Source of the DNA: Phenylobacterium sp.
Lineage (GTDB): Bacteria; Pseudomonadota; Alphaproteobacteria; Caulobacterales; Caulobacteraceae
Direction: 5' to 3'
Length of the DNA stretch: 37,927 nucleotides
Assembly (NCBI RefSeq): GCF_004799515.1
Contig: NZ_SSMX01000033.1
Coordinates: 1-37,927, forward strand
In this document: positions 16,282 through 25,579 of the stretch, in pieces
Layout of the letters: each line of letters starts with the position of its first letter
Position numbering within the stretch: the stretch's first letter is position 1
Notes under the pieces: model-generated
The model's database searches: none
Told to the model about the DNA's origin: nothing
Seen by the model: only the letters and a program-made list of their open reading frames with translations
Program-made: the position numbers and the translations under genes

Positions 16282-16914
16282 TCATGCGGCTACCAACGCC
16301 AACAGGTCCGTCAGGGTTCTTACAGTGTGGGCCGCAGGGCCGGGTCGCGAATGGGGGCGATCAACAAATACACTGGTCAAGCCAAGCTCATTGGCGACGG
16401 CTAGATCATAGTCGGCGTAGGCGGAGACGTGCCACCAGTCACGGCCGAGGGCCACACCTGAACGGGCGCTCATCTGATGCCAGAAATCTGGATTGGGTTT
16501 GTAGACCTGCGCCTCCTCAGCGCAGAGCCAATCACTAAGTCTGAAACAAAGTTGAGCCTGAATATCTTCGCCGTGAAGGCGGTCGCTATTCGTCATCGCC
16601 ATGCAAGGAACGATGTCCATGAGACGGGACAGAACGCGCGCATCTGGATAGAGCGGCCATCGTCCAACTTCCGCTCCAACCAGCTGTGCCTTGGCCTCGG
16701 ACAACCCGATGACGTTCATCACGCTGCGGCTTGTGATTGTCGCGTAGTCGAGAAAAGCTCCGCCTTCGAGTTCGCCTTGATCGTCTACGATGCGGTCAAA
16801 CTCCCCTTCTTTAAGCGGCCGGCCGGCGCGTTCGCAGGAGCCGTAGAGTCCAGTCCTCCAGTCGAGCACTGTGCCAAAAATATCGAACGTGAGGAGTGTG
16901 GGCGTTAGGGTCAT
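16282..16914 (-). CDS. HAD hydrolase, L-2-haloacid dehalogenase-like
   Basis: The protein has 210 residues from ATG 16914; the ribosome site is weak. HAD motifs are in order: the nucleophile Asp in LTFDIFGTVLDWRTG (near residue 10), motif II AMTNSD near 108, Lys in YKPNPDFW near 139, and WWHVSAYADYDLAVANELGL near 160-180 in place of the usual acidic motif IV. The DxFGT form of motif I and the DWR that follows are those of type II haloacid dehalogenases and close relatives. The enzyme would hydrolyse a carbon-halogen or phosphate bond; the substrate is uncertain. It is a single gene with no clear partner. Confidence 0.78.
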   Translation of the reverse strand: MTLTPTLLTFDIFGTVLDWRTGLYGSCERAGRPLKEGEFDRIVDDQGELEGGAFLDYATITSRSVMNVIGLSEAKAQLVGAEVGRWPLYPDARVLSRLMDIVPCMAMTNSDRLHGEDIQAQLCFRLSDWLCAEEAQVYKPNPDFWHQMSARSGVALGRDWWHVSAYADYDLAVANELGLTSVFVDRPHSRPGPAAHTVRTLTDLLALVAA

Positions 16915-17473
16915 AAGGTTGCTCGCGCAGCGCGCCTCGGGCGATCAGCATGGGGCGCACCAGATCGGGCGGCTCGGGATGGACTGAGGCCAGCTCCATT
17001 GCCTGCCGTTCGACGGCGACCCGCTGGATACGCGCCGACAGCTTCAGACGAAAACGGTTCCGCCGCAAGTCGGCCGCGCGACGAGAGACGACCGCCGGTC
17101 GCCTACAGGAAGGGTTTCGTCGATCACTGGCTGGAACGGCTTGACTGAGCGGCGCAGGAAACGCGCCTGAACCGTTTCCCCAGCTTGTCTCCTAGATCGG
17201 CGAACACCGGACCGACTTCATCCGTCAAGAAGCGACGGGCCAGCGGCGATCCGCTCTGCTTACGCTCGGTTGGCCGGGAGGATCGTGAGATGTTGAAAAT
17301 CCTGTCGCCACGGCGGCGCGCCGTCGGCCGTTCTAAGTTTCACCGGCGCCGGCCCTTGGGCCGCCCCGGCCAAGACGCCCCGGTTAGGCCCAGAGGTCCG
17401 CAGCGAAGCTTTGGACGCCATCAGACCGAGGCGCCGAGTGCGCGCGTGCTCTAGCTTTGAAGGAGAAGACAAG
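16915..17473. other. Stretch without a supported gene
   Basis: Nothing here meets the standard for a gene. One minus-strand open run ending at TGA 17124 reads plausibly as helix (SPLARRFLTDEVGPVFADLG and then DKLGKRFRR, about 17160-17240), but I find no start codon or family. A plus-strand run ending at about 17144 (AYRKGFVDHWLERL) is another possible remnant. Either could be the end of a decayed gene. Confidence 0.3.
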
Positions 17474-18160
17474 ATGAAACGCCTTGCTGCGGTGGCTGGC
17501 GCGCTGATGGCGGCGGCGGTCGCCGGCGGAGCTTCGGCTCAGGCCCCCATTCAGGTCGTGGAGCTGTTCACGAGCCAGGGCTGCGCGTCCTGCCCGCCGG
17601 CTGACGCGGCCGTGGCGCAGCTATCGGCGCGTCCGGAGCTTCTGACACTGTCCTACGGGGTCACCTACTGGGATTCTCAGGGCTGGAAGGACACCTTCGC
17701 CCAGTCAAAGTTCACCGAGCGCCAATGGGCTTACGCGAGAGGCCTCAAACACAGCAATGTCGCCACGCCGCAGGTGGTGATCAACGGCCGGCTGGATGTC
17801 GTGGGCCAGAGCGTGCCCGACATCGAGGCCGCTCTGAAGCGCGCCGCCTTGCCGGCCGGCGGGCCGCAAGTGACGCTGGAAGCTGGGAGTGTCGCGATCA
17901 GCGGGGCTGCGCCTGCCCACACCGCCGTCGTGTGGCTGCTCCGCTATGAGCCCAACCCCATAACGGTGCCGATCAAGCGCGGCGAGAACGGCGGCAAAAC
18001 GTTGACCGTTCAGCATGCGGTGCGCGAGCTGAAACGCCTCGGAGACTGGGCCGGCGGCGTCAAATCTTTTGCGGTGCCCATGGGACCGACGGGGCTGAAG
18101 ACCGCCGTCCTGCTCCAGGCGGGTAATGGCGGCCCGATCCTGGCGGGCGCCAAAAGCTGA
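17474..18160 (+). CDS. Secreted DUF1223 thioredoxin-like protein
   Basis: The protein has 228 residues from ATG 17474, with AAGGAG 9 bases upstream. A signal peptide is present (MKRLAAVAGALMAAAVAGGA, cleavage at ASAQ near residue 24). The DUF1223 domain starts VVELFTSQGCASCPPADAAV with a CxxC pair (Cys-Ala-Ser-Cys) at the place of the thioredoxin active site. VTYWDSQGWKDTFAQSKFTE and ATPQVVINGRLDVVGQ follow, then a C-terminal beta domain. The family is periplasmic and its reaction is unknown; a thiol redox role is inferred from the CxxC. Confidence 0.83.
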   Translation: MKRLAAVAGALMAAAVAGGASAQAPIQVVELFTSQGCASCPPADAAVAQLSARPELLTLSYGVTYWDSQGWKDTFAQSKFTERQWAYARGLKHSNVATPQVVINGRLDVVGQSVPDIEAALKRAALPAGGPQVTLEAGSVAISGAAPAHTAVVWLLRYEPNPITVPIKRGENGGKTLTVQHAVRELKRLGDWAGGVKSFAVPMGPTGLKTAVLLQAGNGGPILAGAKS

Positions 18161-18400
18161 GCGCAACAGGGAAGGCCCGCGTTCGCAGATGGCGTCCATC
18201 CCCACGTCACGGGGCCGGTGCGCGATCGGAGGACCTTCGTGCTGCTCCTCATCCATCGGTCCAAAAGGGGACGGGCTGCACGCTCCGCTCCCTTCACCGC
18301 CCTTCAGCGAGGCGTGGCGCCTCATCGACCATTGGGCAGGGGCGTACGCCACGCCCACGGGGTGGCGCGTTGCGTGCGTCGGTTCCGGGGGCAATGATCC

Positions 18401-19141
18401 TCAGCTTGTCGCGTCGCGGCCCTCAAGCGCGCGAGGGTTTCGCCACGCAGTTGGCCAAGCGCCCATCATGGCCGCGACGCTGCGGCTCATGTGCGCCAAG
18501 TCGGAAAACGCGCACTCGTGAGCGATGCTAGTCAGGGAGGTCCTTTCGGTGACGATGCGGCGCCATGCCATGCGTGTGCGCGCTTCCAGCTGGAAGCGCT
18601 GCGGCGAGACCTGATAGGCCTCCCGGAAACCCCGTGAAACGGAGGATGGGCTTAACCCCTGCTGGTCCGCCCAGGTCCGCAGCCTAGCGACGCCGTTGCA
18701 TCGCAGCGCTTCCGCGAGCCGATCCGACCACGACTCGGCAAGCGGCGCTATTTGCTCCATGGACTCTTCGAGCGCGCAGGCGGCTTCGACCGGGTCTCGC
18801 TCCGCCAATCGCGCGAGGAGATCTGGGTCGCTGACCCGATAGGGCCCCTCAGGGCCGTCGCCGCGCCACGGAAGTCGAATGATGGTCGGGCCACTTCGGG
18901 CGGACCCGACGTTGGCGTGGCAATCGAACGCGCCATGCAGAAGAGCCATGCCCGGCTCCGCCCGAACCCGCCCCGCAAACGCCGCCTCGATGAAGCCGCC
19001 TGACAGGATGATGGTGGCGTATCCCTCGCGATGGATGTGCCGAGCCACGTTGCCGGTAGGGAGCCGGTCGACGCCGAACTTGATGCATCTGTACATACCG
19101 AGCCGGGTTCCGGAGGCCGTCCCTCGCCGCGCCAACGACAT
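18401..19141 (-). CDS. AraC-family transcriptional regulator
   Basis: The protein has 246 residues from ATG 19141. The N-terminal 130 residues form a cupin-like sensor: ARHIHREGYATIILSGGFIE and EPGMALLHGAFDCHANV. The C-terminal part carries the two helix-turn-helix units: LRTWADQQGLSPSSVSRGFR near 155-180 and TSLTSIAHECAFSDLAHMSR near 205-225. The last motif normally reads GFxDxSHFSR. It is divergent from the PhoD gene with 73 bases between starts, so it may control that gene and itself (inference). Confidence 0.82.
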   Translation of the reverse strand: MSLARRGTASGTRLGMYRCIKFGVDRLPTGNVARHIHREGYATIILSGGFIEAAFAGRVRAEPGMALLHGAFDCHANVGSARSGPTIIRLPWRGDGPEGPYRVSDPDLLARLAERDPVEAACALEESMEQIAPLAESWSDRLAEALRCNGVARLRTWADQQGLSPSSVSRGFREAYQVSPQRFQLEARTRMAWRRIVTERTSLTSIAHECAFSDLAHMSRSVAAMMGAWPTAWRNPRALEGRDATS

Positions 19142-19214
19142 CTTACGAGAACTGACCAGTCCAAGAAGTCAACTGCGTTCAAGCCGGGCAGCTTCGCAGG
19201 ATCTAAGAGGGCTC

Positions 19215-21281
19215 ATGAGCCTGTCCAATCGTCGCGCCTTCATCGCTTCCGCCGCCGCCCTCGGCGCCGCAGCCGCCTGGGCGCGCCCTGTGGCAGCAAG
19301 GTCGCGCAGACCATGGACCGAGCGGCGTGACCTCTATCCGCAGGGTGTCGCGTCCGGCGATCCAGAGCCCTCCAGCGTCATCCTCTGGACGCGGCGTCCC
19401 TACGCTGACGAGCGCGGGCAGGCGGTGCTGCAAGTCGAGGTCGCGGAGGACGAGGCGTTCGACAAGGTCGTGGCGCGGTCTCGCGTATCGATCGCCGAGG
19501 CGTCGGATTGGACGGGGCGCGTGTTGGTGGGGGGCCTCCAGCCCCATCGAGTCTACTGGTACCGGTTCACCGACAGCGACGGTGCCGGCAGCCGCATCGG
19601 CCGGACGATCACCGCGCCGGAGCTCGAGGATCCAGGGCCTACGCGCTTCGCCTTCGTGTCGTGCCAGAGCGTGAACGAGGGCGCGCAGAACGCCTTCCGA
19701 CGCATGATTTGGGAGGATCGCCGCGCCGCCCCCGATCAGCGGCTCGGCTTCGTGCTCCACCTTGGCGATTTCATCTACGAGGTGGTTGAGTACCCCGACG
19801 AGGTCGCGCACCGCTACGATCGCACGGTCTACAACATCGGTCGCATTCCCGAGGCGCGGAAGGTCGATAACTTTCACGTGCCGACCACCCTCGACGGCTA
19901 TCGGATGGTCTACCGCGCCCACATCAACGATCCGGACATCCAGGACGCCCGGGCCTATTTCCCGTTCGTCTGCATCGGCGACAACCACGAGTTCTCGTGG
20001 CAGGGCTGGCAGACCATCATCAAGTATGACGGCAAGGCCGAGCCGGCTCAGAAATTGCGGGTGGCGGCCAACCAAGCCTGGTGGGAGTACATTCCATCGC
20101 GCGTGCGCAAGTCCTCGGGCCCTAAGCTGGACAGATTCGACGGACCCACGGTGGAGAACGCCCCAATCCTGCAGGTGGATCAGGACGGCCTCGGCGACGA
20201 ACCGAACAATCACGCGGCGTTGGCGAGCATGACCGCCTATCGGGCGATGCGGTATGGCCGTCACCTTGAGCTCATCCTCAGCGACCTCCACAGCTACACC
20301 ATGGAGGATCCGAGTTCGCGCAACGAAGCCGACGCCTTCGACGACAAGACCTTCCCCACCCTCATGCCCCTGGAGGTGCTGGAGATCCTCGATGCCGGGC
20401 GAAGCTACAACAGCGGCAACCCGCCGCCGTCGATCCGCGTCGGCGACAAGAGTGTCGAGAACTTCGCCCGCAACGATCCGCCGTTCACGGTGCTGGGACG
20501 AGAGCAGAAGGCCTGGCTGAAGCACACGCTCGCCGCGTCGAAGGCCACCTGGAAGGTGTGGGGCGCGACCAACGGCACGCTCGATATGCGAGCCGATCCG
20601 CAGAACCTGCCCCAGGGTCTGACGGCGCCCTGGCCCGGCCAGGGCTACGCCTGTTTCGGCAGTGGCGATTTCAGCGGCGCGCTGAATGAACGGGCGGAGC
20701 TTTACGACTTCGTCCGCGACGCCGGCGTCAGCGGATTCGCGATCGTGTCCGGAGATCGGCACAGCTTCTGGGCCGGATATGCTGCGAAGGCGCTGCCTCC
20801 GAAGACGTTCGAGCCTGTCGGTGTCGCCTTCATCTGCGGCTCGATTTCGGCGCCGGGCATGGCCGAGGCGGTGGAGCATGGGATGAAGGGGCACCCGCTC
20901 CGTTCGCTTTTCGTCAGCGAGCGTGAGACCGGCAAGCCGGAGGCGACGATCAACTTGACGCTTAAACACGGCGTCAGAAGTGCGCTCGAATATGCCAAAA
21001 CCGGTGACCTCGCCGCGGCGCACCGGATGAGCAATCCCGAGAATGCGCCGCATCTGGAGTTCGTGGACATGGGCGGACACGGTTATGCCGTGATCACCGC
21101 CAGCCAGGCCGCCTTGCAAAGCGACTTCGTCTGCATTCCGCGGCCGATCACCCGCGCCACCACACCGGATGGCGGCCCCCTCCGCTACCGCGTTCGCCAT
21201 ACGGCGGCGGCGTGGCGGCCGGGCGAACGCCCCAAGCTGGACCAGCAGGTCATCGAAGGCGACCCGGGCCTCTCGGTGTGA
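19215..21281 (+). CDS. phoD: PhoD-family alkaline phosphatase/phosphodiesterase
   Basis: The protein has 688 residues from ATG 19215 (AAGAGG upstream). A twin-arginine signal is present (SNRRAFIASAAALGAAAAWA). A fibronectin-like N-terminal domain (YPQGVASGDPEPSSVILWTR) is followed by the PhoD metallophosphatase core: FVSCQSVNEG near 152, LHLGDFIYE near 180, CIGDNHEFSW near 252, and SGDRHSFWAGY near 511. These supply the iron/calcium ligands of the PhoD site. PhoD releases phosphate from esters in the periplasm. It is longer than Bacillus PhoD (about 580), with inserts between the motifs. The family call is firm, the substrate is not. Confidence 0.83.
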   Translation: MSLSNRRAFIASAAALGAAAAWARPVAARSRRPWTERRDLYPQGVASGDPEPSSVILWTRRPYADERGQAVLQVEVAEDEAFDKVVARSRVSIAEASDWTGRVLVGGLQPHRVYWYRFTDSDGAGSRIGRTITAPELEDPGPTRFAFVSCQSVNEGAQNAFRRMIWEDRRAAPDQRLGFVLHLGDFIYEVVEYPDEVAHRYDRTVYNIGRIPEARKVDNFHVPTTLDGYRMVYRAHINDPDIQDARAYFPFVCIGDNHEFSWQGWQTIIKYDGKAEPAQKLRVAANQAWWEYIPSRVRKSSGPKLDRFDGPTVENAPILQVDQDGLGDEPNNHAALASMTAYRAMRYGRHLELILSDLHSYTMEDPSSRNEADAFDDKTFPTLMPLEVLEILDAGRSYNSGNPPPSIRVGDKSVENFARNDPPFTVLGREQKAWLKHTLAASKATWKVWGATNGTLDMRADPQNLPQGLTAPWPGQGYACFGSGDFSGALNERAELYDFVRDAGVSGFAIVSGDRHSFWAGYAAKALPPKTFEPVGVAFICGSISAPGMAEAVEHGMKGHPLRSLFVSERETGKPEATINLTLKHGVRSALEYAKTGDLAAAHRMSNPENAPHLEFVDMGGHGYAVITASQAALQSDFVCIPRPITRATTPDGGPLRYRVRHTAAAWRPGERPKLDQQVIEGDPGLSV

Positions 21282-21480
21282 GCCTGGGGCACCCCAAGGC
21301 CGACGTGAACGGTCGATCCGCGCCCTCCCATCCGTGGCGACACAAATCCGCCCCGCCCGATGCGGCCGACCGCGACTGGCGGCAATGCACGCCCGCAAGC
21401 CGGTCCGTAAGTCGACGATCGCCATGGCCAAGCCGGGGGCGGCTCAGGACTTCAAAGATCGCGAGGGTCCCTGGTCGCGG

Positions 21481-23607
21481 CTACCAGATCCACACCCGGT
21501 CGGCAGGCGCGAGGTAGAGCTTTTGTCCCGGCTTCACGGCGAACGTCACATACCAGGCGTCGAGGTTTCGCACCGTCAGCGCGCGGTACGGGGTTGGCGG
21601 AAGGATGTCGGTGACGATCTGCCGGCGCAGCGCGCCCTCGCGGTACTTGGCCCGAAGGTTCTGCGCGAAGCCGAGGAGGAAGCGCTGCTGCGCGGTGAAC
21701 CCCTCGATCGTCGGCGCCGGCCGGCCGGTCAGGGAGAGCTGGTAAGCGTCCCAGGCGGTGGCCAGGCCGCCGAGGTCGGCGATATTCTCCGTTGAGGTCT
21801 GCTCACCGTTGATATGCAGGCCCGGCAGCGGTGCGTAGGCTGAGTACTGATCGGCCAGCTTCTTCGACTGGGCCCGGAAATGGTCCATGTCGGCGGGGGT
21901 CCACCAGTTTTTCAGGTTGCCGTCGGCGTCGAACAACGCCCCGTTGTCATCGAAGCCGTGGGTCACCTCGTGGCCCAGGCCCGCGCCCAGGGCGCCGTAG
22001 TTCACGGCCGCGTCGGCGTTCGGATCGAAGAAGGTCGCCGCGAGGATCGCCGCGGGTAAGGTCACGGAATTCTGGCAGGGGGCGAAGAGCGCGTTGACCG
22101 TCTGGGGCGTCATGAACCACTCGCCGCGGTCCACCGGACGCCCCAGCTTGGCGAGGTTGCGGTGGTAGTCGAAGAGGCCGGCGCGGCGCCAGTTGCCATG
22201 GGCGTCGCCTCGGACGACCTGCAGGCCCGCATAGTCGCGCCATTTGTCGGGATAGCCCACCATCACCCGGAAGTTGGCCAGCTTTCGTTTGGCCTGAACC
22301 TTGGTCTCAGGACTCATCCAGTCCAGGCGGTCCAGCCTCGCCCCGAAGGCCCTTAGGACGTTTCCCGCCATCTCCTGGGCCTGAGCCTTGGCTTGCGGCG
22401 GGAGGAATTTCGCGACGTAGAGTTTGCCGACCGCCTCGCCAAGCGCCGAGGAGGTGTCGTCTACGCCCCGCTTCCAGCGCGCGGGTTGTTGAGGTGTATC
22501 GGAAACCGCCCGACCGTTGAACGCGAAGTGTTCGTCAGCGAACGCCTTTGACAGATATGGCGCGGCCGCCTCGATCGTGTGGAACGCCAGATAGTCCTTC
22601 CAGGCCGGCAGGGGCTCGCTCGCCGTCAACCTCGAGATGCCGGCGAGCGCGGTCGGTTGCCAGACGCCGAACCGCGGCTGAGCGTCCAGACCGGCGGTCG
22701 TGAGAAAGGCTGTCCAATCCAGGCCAGGCGCTTTGGACGGCAGGTCTGCGCGCCGCCACACCGTGTTCCCCTTGGCGACATCGATCGTGTCGGTCAGCGA
22801 GACGTGCGCCCTGGCGATCGCAATCTCGAGGGCCATCACGCGCCGGGCGCTCGCCTCGGGTTCCGCAAATCGCGCCAGCCGAAGCATGTTGGCGATGTGC
22901 GCCTCGTACGTCGCGCGCAGATCGGCATAGCGCGGGTTCGCGCCAAGATAGTATTCGCGGTCCGGCATGCCGAGCCCACCCTGCAGCAGGTAGGGACGGT
23001 ATAGGGTGGCGTCGTCCAGATCCTCGGCGACCCAGAGGCTCATGATATGGGGTGTGTAGAACACGCCCAGGTTCAGCACGTCGACGTCGCACCGGATCGA
23101 GGCGCCGAGGGCGGCTGACAGATCCCTGTGGCTGTTGATCGCGGCGAGGGACGCCAGGTCCGCCTTGAGCGGATCAACACCGAGCTGCTCGATCCGCGCC
23201 TCGTCCATGAAGGATGTGAAGTAGTCGCCGATCTTGCGGGCGTCCGAACCCTCGGGCGCGGGCGCCTTGGCTGCATCTTCGATAATCCCGCGGACGCGCG
23301 CCGCGGCCTTCTCCTTGATGATGGCGACGCTGCCCAGGCTGGATCGGTCCGCGGGGATTTCTGTCGCGTCGATCCACTTGCCCACCGCGTAGCGGACGAA
23401 GTCGTCGCCGGGCGCGACCGACCGGTCCATGCCGTCGACGTCGAATCCGAACGTTCCGATCTCCGGCTGCGGCCGCGAAGCGGGCCACGCGCTTGCCGCC
23501 GTCCGCGGTGTCGTGCAACCGGCGACAAGCAAGGCGGCCGATCCCGCGACCAACGACCGGCGGCTCGGGCGTGCGATATCGGGTCTGGGGCCGGACATAT
23601 TGATCAT
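21481..23607 (-). CDS. M13 family (neprilysin-like) metallopeptidase, lipoprotein
   Basis: The protein has 708 residues from ATG 23607, in an ATGA overlap with the upstream lyase gene; ATG 23598 is an alternative. The N-terminus has SRRSLVAGSAALLVAGC, a lipobox (LVAG-Cys) with a twin arginine, so it is probably an exported lipoprotein. The M13 signature is complete: VNALFAPCQNSVTLPAAIL, the zinc motif HEVTH in GHEVTHGFDDNGALFD, and the third ligand Glu in ENIADLGGL. The end, LAPADRVWIW, keeps the RVW of the usual C-terminus. M13 enzymes cut peptides of less than about 40 residues outside the cytoplasm. Confidence 0.87.
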   Translation of the reverse strand: MINMSGPRPDIARPSRRSLVAGSAALLVAGCTTPRTAASAWPASRPQPEIGTFGFDVDGMDRSVAPGDDFVRYAVGKWIDATEIPADRSSLGSVAIIKEKAAARVRGIIEDAAKAPAPEGSDARKIGDYFTSFMDEARIEQLGVDPLKADLASLAAINSHRDLSAALGASIRCDVDVLNLGVFYTPHIMSLWVAEDLDDATLYRPYLLQGGLGMPDREYYLGANPRYADLRATYEAHIANMLRLARFAEPEASARRVMALEIAIARAHVSLTDTIDVAKGNTVWRRADLPSKAPGLDWTAFLTTAGLDAQPRFGVWQPTALAGISRLTASEPLPAWKDYLAFHTIEAAAPYLSKAFADEHFAFNGRAVSDTPQQPARWKRGVDDTSSALGEAVGKLYVAKFLPPQAKAQAQEMAGNVLRAFGARLDRLDWMSPETKVQAKRKLANFRVMVGYPDKWRDYAGLQVVRGDAHGNWRRAGLFDYHRNLAKLGRPVDRGEWFMTPQTVNALFAPCQNSVTLPAAILAATFFDPNADAAVNYGALGAGLGHEVTHGFDDNGALFDADGNLKNWWTPADMDHFRAQSKKLADQYSAYAPLPGLHINGEQTSTENIADLGGLATAWDAYQLSLTGRPAPTIEGFTAQQRFLLGFAQNLRAKYREGALRRQIVTDILPPTPYRALTVRNLDAWYVTFAVKPGQKLYLAPADRVWIW

Positions 23608-24821
23608 GCGTCCAGAGAGGCGCGGCCCGGCGTGTTCCGCGCGACCGCCGCGGGCGAGGCTCCGACGAGGTCCCGGTAACGCTCAGGATCGATCGCCCCC
23701 TCCGTATTGATCAGAAGCACGCGGGAATCCGAGTCGAGGCCGATGGCGGTCCGTAGCTCTGGATCGCCCGCGACGTGCAGCAGCGCCGCAAGGCCAATGC
23801 CCCCGCTTTCGCCGGCGACCGTCGCCGGATCGTCGCACAGCGGGCGCGCAAGCCGCCGCATTCCCGCGACGGCGTCCTCGTCCTCGAGCGTCATGAACGC
23901 GTCCGCGGCCCGCGACAGGACGCCCCAGGCGACGAGCGAGGGCCTGTGGCAGTCGAGCATCGCCATCATGGTGGACCTGCCGGGGGGGATCGTCACCGGG
24001 CGCGTCGCCCGCGCGCTTTCGAACACGCAGGCCGCCTGCGAGGGTTCGACCACCGTTACAAAGGGCCGGGTCGCGCCATAGACCTCGGCAAAGTGCGCTG
24101 AAACCGATGCCGCCACGCCTCCGACGCCCGCCTGGATGAACACATGGGTTGGGGGCGCCGCCAGCTCTGTGATCACCTCGCGCAGCATCAAGGTGTAGCC
24201 CTGCATGACAAGGCGCGGGATGCGCTCATATCCGGGCCACGATGTGTCGGACACCACGATCCAGCCGGACGCTTCGGCGGCGCGCGACGCCTCAGCGACC
24301 GCGTCATCATAGTTGCCCGGGGTTCGGACGACGTCGGCGCCATAGCGCGCGATGCGGTCGGCCCGCTGCGCGTTGGCGCCGGCGGGGACGAAGACCACGC
24401 ATTTGGCCCCGACGCGCTGCGCGCCGTAGGCGACGGAGCAGCCGTGGTTGCCGGCGGTCGCGCAGACCACGGTCATTTGCGCCGCGGCATCAGTGACCGC
24501 GGGGCTTCGCCAATCCGCGATGTCGAGCGGAGGGTTCGTACGCTCGGAAGCGGCCTCGACGGCGAGGCATGCCACAGCGTAGGCGCCGCCCAGCGCTTTG
24601 AAGCTGCCAAGGCCAAAACGGCGGCTCTCGTCCTTCAGCCTGAGCGACGCGAGACCCAGCGCACCCGCCAAGCCGGGCAACGATAGCAGAGGCGTCGGCG
24701 AATACGCGTCTCGGCCTCGGACGAAGCGCATCACCGGCTCGGCGGCGCCGCCGCCCAACATCGCGCTGTCCGCAGCGTCGAGCGGCGTGCGGTAGGTGTC
24801 GAGCGTATTCAAGATCAGCAA
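23604..24821 (-). CDS. dpaL: Diaminopropionate ammonia-lyase (YgeX/DpaL-like, PLP enzyme)
   Basis: The protein has 405 residues from ATG 24821. It is a fold-type II PLP enzyme: Lys75 in LKDESRRFGLGSFKALGGAY holds the cofactor, ATAGNHG (121-127) and AGVGG (231-235) bind the substrate carboxylate and PLP phosphate. SDTSWPGYERIPRLVMQGY near 191-209 is a signature of diaminopropionate ammonia-lyase rather than threonine dehydratase. The enzyme converts 2,3-diaminopropionate to pyruvate and two ammonia. It shares an ATGA overlap with the M13 peptidase gene and is divergent from an Lrp-type regulator. Confidence 0.83.
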   Translation of the reverse strand: MLILNTLDTYRTPLDAADSAMLGGGAAEPVMRFVRGRDAYSPTPLLSLPGLAGALGLASLRLKDESRRFGLGSFKALGGAYAVACLAVEAASERTNPPLDIADWRSPAVTDAAAQMTVVCATAGNHGCSVAYGAQRVGAKCVVFVPAGANAQRADRIARYGADVVRTPGNYDDAVAEASRAAEASGWIVVSDTSWPGYERIPRLVMQGYTLMLREVITELAAPPTHVFIQAGVGGVAASVSAHFAEVYGATRPFVTVVEPSQAACVFESARATRPVTIPPGRSTMMAMLDCHRPSLVAWGVLSRAADAFMTLEDEDAVAGMRRLARPLCDDPATVAGESGGIGLAALLHVAGDPELRTAIGLDSDSRVLLINTEGAIDPERYRDLVGASPAAVARNTPGRASLDA

Positions 24822-24913
24822 GGGCGTCCCCGGCGAGCGCGGTCGTGAAGCGGCAGATTCCGCGAGATTCTATCTGCGCCCCCCAACAAAGGTGATCGAC
24901 TTTGCCTGCCTTG

Positions 24914-24928
24914 CGATAAATATTATCG
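24914..24928. promoter_or_regulatory. Perfect palindrome at the Lrp/AsnC gene start, probable operator
   Basis: CGATAA-ATA-TTATCG is a perfect 6-bp inverted repeat, the most AT-rich stretch in this intergenic region. It ends one base before the ATG at 24930 and lies about 93 bases from the start of the divergent lyase gene. Lrp/AsnC proteins bind AT-rich palindromes of about 15 bp, so self-repression and control of the lyase operon are likely (inference). Confidence 0.55.
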
Positions 24929-24929
24929 G

Positions 24930-25397
24930 ATGACACCTCTGGACAGCTTCGATTTGCGCATCCTGACCTTGCTCCAGGGGAACGTTCGGACACCCATGGA
25001 AGAGCTCGCAGAGAACGTCGGCTTGTCGCCGCCCGCTTGCTATCGACGCATTCGCGCGCTGCGGGAGGCCGGCGCCATTGAGCGCGAGGTGGCGTTGGTG
25101 GCGCCGGGCGTGATGGGGTGGCCCATCACGATGGTCGTCTTAGTGACGTTGGAGCGTGACCGGGGCCGTATTATCGACGACCTCGTCGCCAAGCTGAACG
25201 CCGCGGACGAGGTCATCGATGTTTGGTACGTCACCGGGGATCACGACCTGGTGCTACACGTCGCCGCCCAAGACATGTCGGCTTACGACGCGTTCACGCG
25301 CCGGGCGCTCGACGCCGAGGACCAGGTGCGAAGCTTCAAGACGCTTGTTGTTCTCCGCCATCCGAAGCGCGCGGCGCCCTTGCCATCGGCGATCTGA
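24930..25397 (+). CDS. Lrp/AsnC-family transcriptional regulator
   Basis: The protein has 155 residues from ATG 24930. The N-terminal winged helix-turn-helix is standard (LDSFDLRILTLLQGNVRTPM, then ELAENVGLSPPACYRRIRAL). The C-terminal RAM domain for amino-acid binding and octamer assembly follows: VVLVTLERDRGRIIDDLVAK, VIDVWYVTGDHDLVLHVAAQ and FKTLVVLRHPKR. No Shine-Dalgarno sequence is visible; a palindrome abuts the start codon. Its divergent position suggests it senses diaminopropionate or a related amino acid and controls dpaL and the M13 peptidase gene (inference). Confidence 0.87.
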   Translation: MTPLDSFDLRILTLLQGNVRTPMEELAENVGLSPPACYRRIRALREAGAIEREVALVAPGVMGWPITMVVLVTLERDRGRIIDDLVAKLNAADEVIDVWYVTGDHDLVLHVAAQDMSAYDAFTRRALDAEDQVRSFKTLVVLRHPKRAAPLPSAI

Positions 25398-25579
25398 TCG
25401 ATAGCGACGACCTGCAGCTTGTCGCCGTGCCGTCTCGCTCCGAACGGGCAGGGTCCCGCCGCCGCCCATCGGCGCTTCCTTCGTCTTGTTCTGTCGGTGG
25501 CCTGAGCGGGATGGGGGCGTTGGTCGCCAGGCGAAGGCGCCGGGATCGATCGCAAAGCGGGCTCGGCTTCTTCGCGCGA

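Noticed and set aside
16282..16914. Calling the HAD protein a proven haloacid dehalogenase
   Set aside because: Motif I fits, but the motif IV region reads SAYADYD rather than the usual form, so only the broader family is claimed.
19203..21431. A 742-codon minus-strand frame opposite the PhoD gene
   Set aside because: The plus strand carries the PhoD motifs and twin-arginine signal; the minus frame has no recognisable domain or start.
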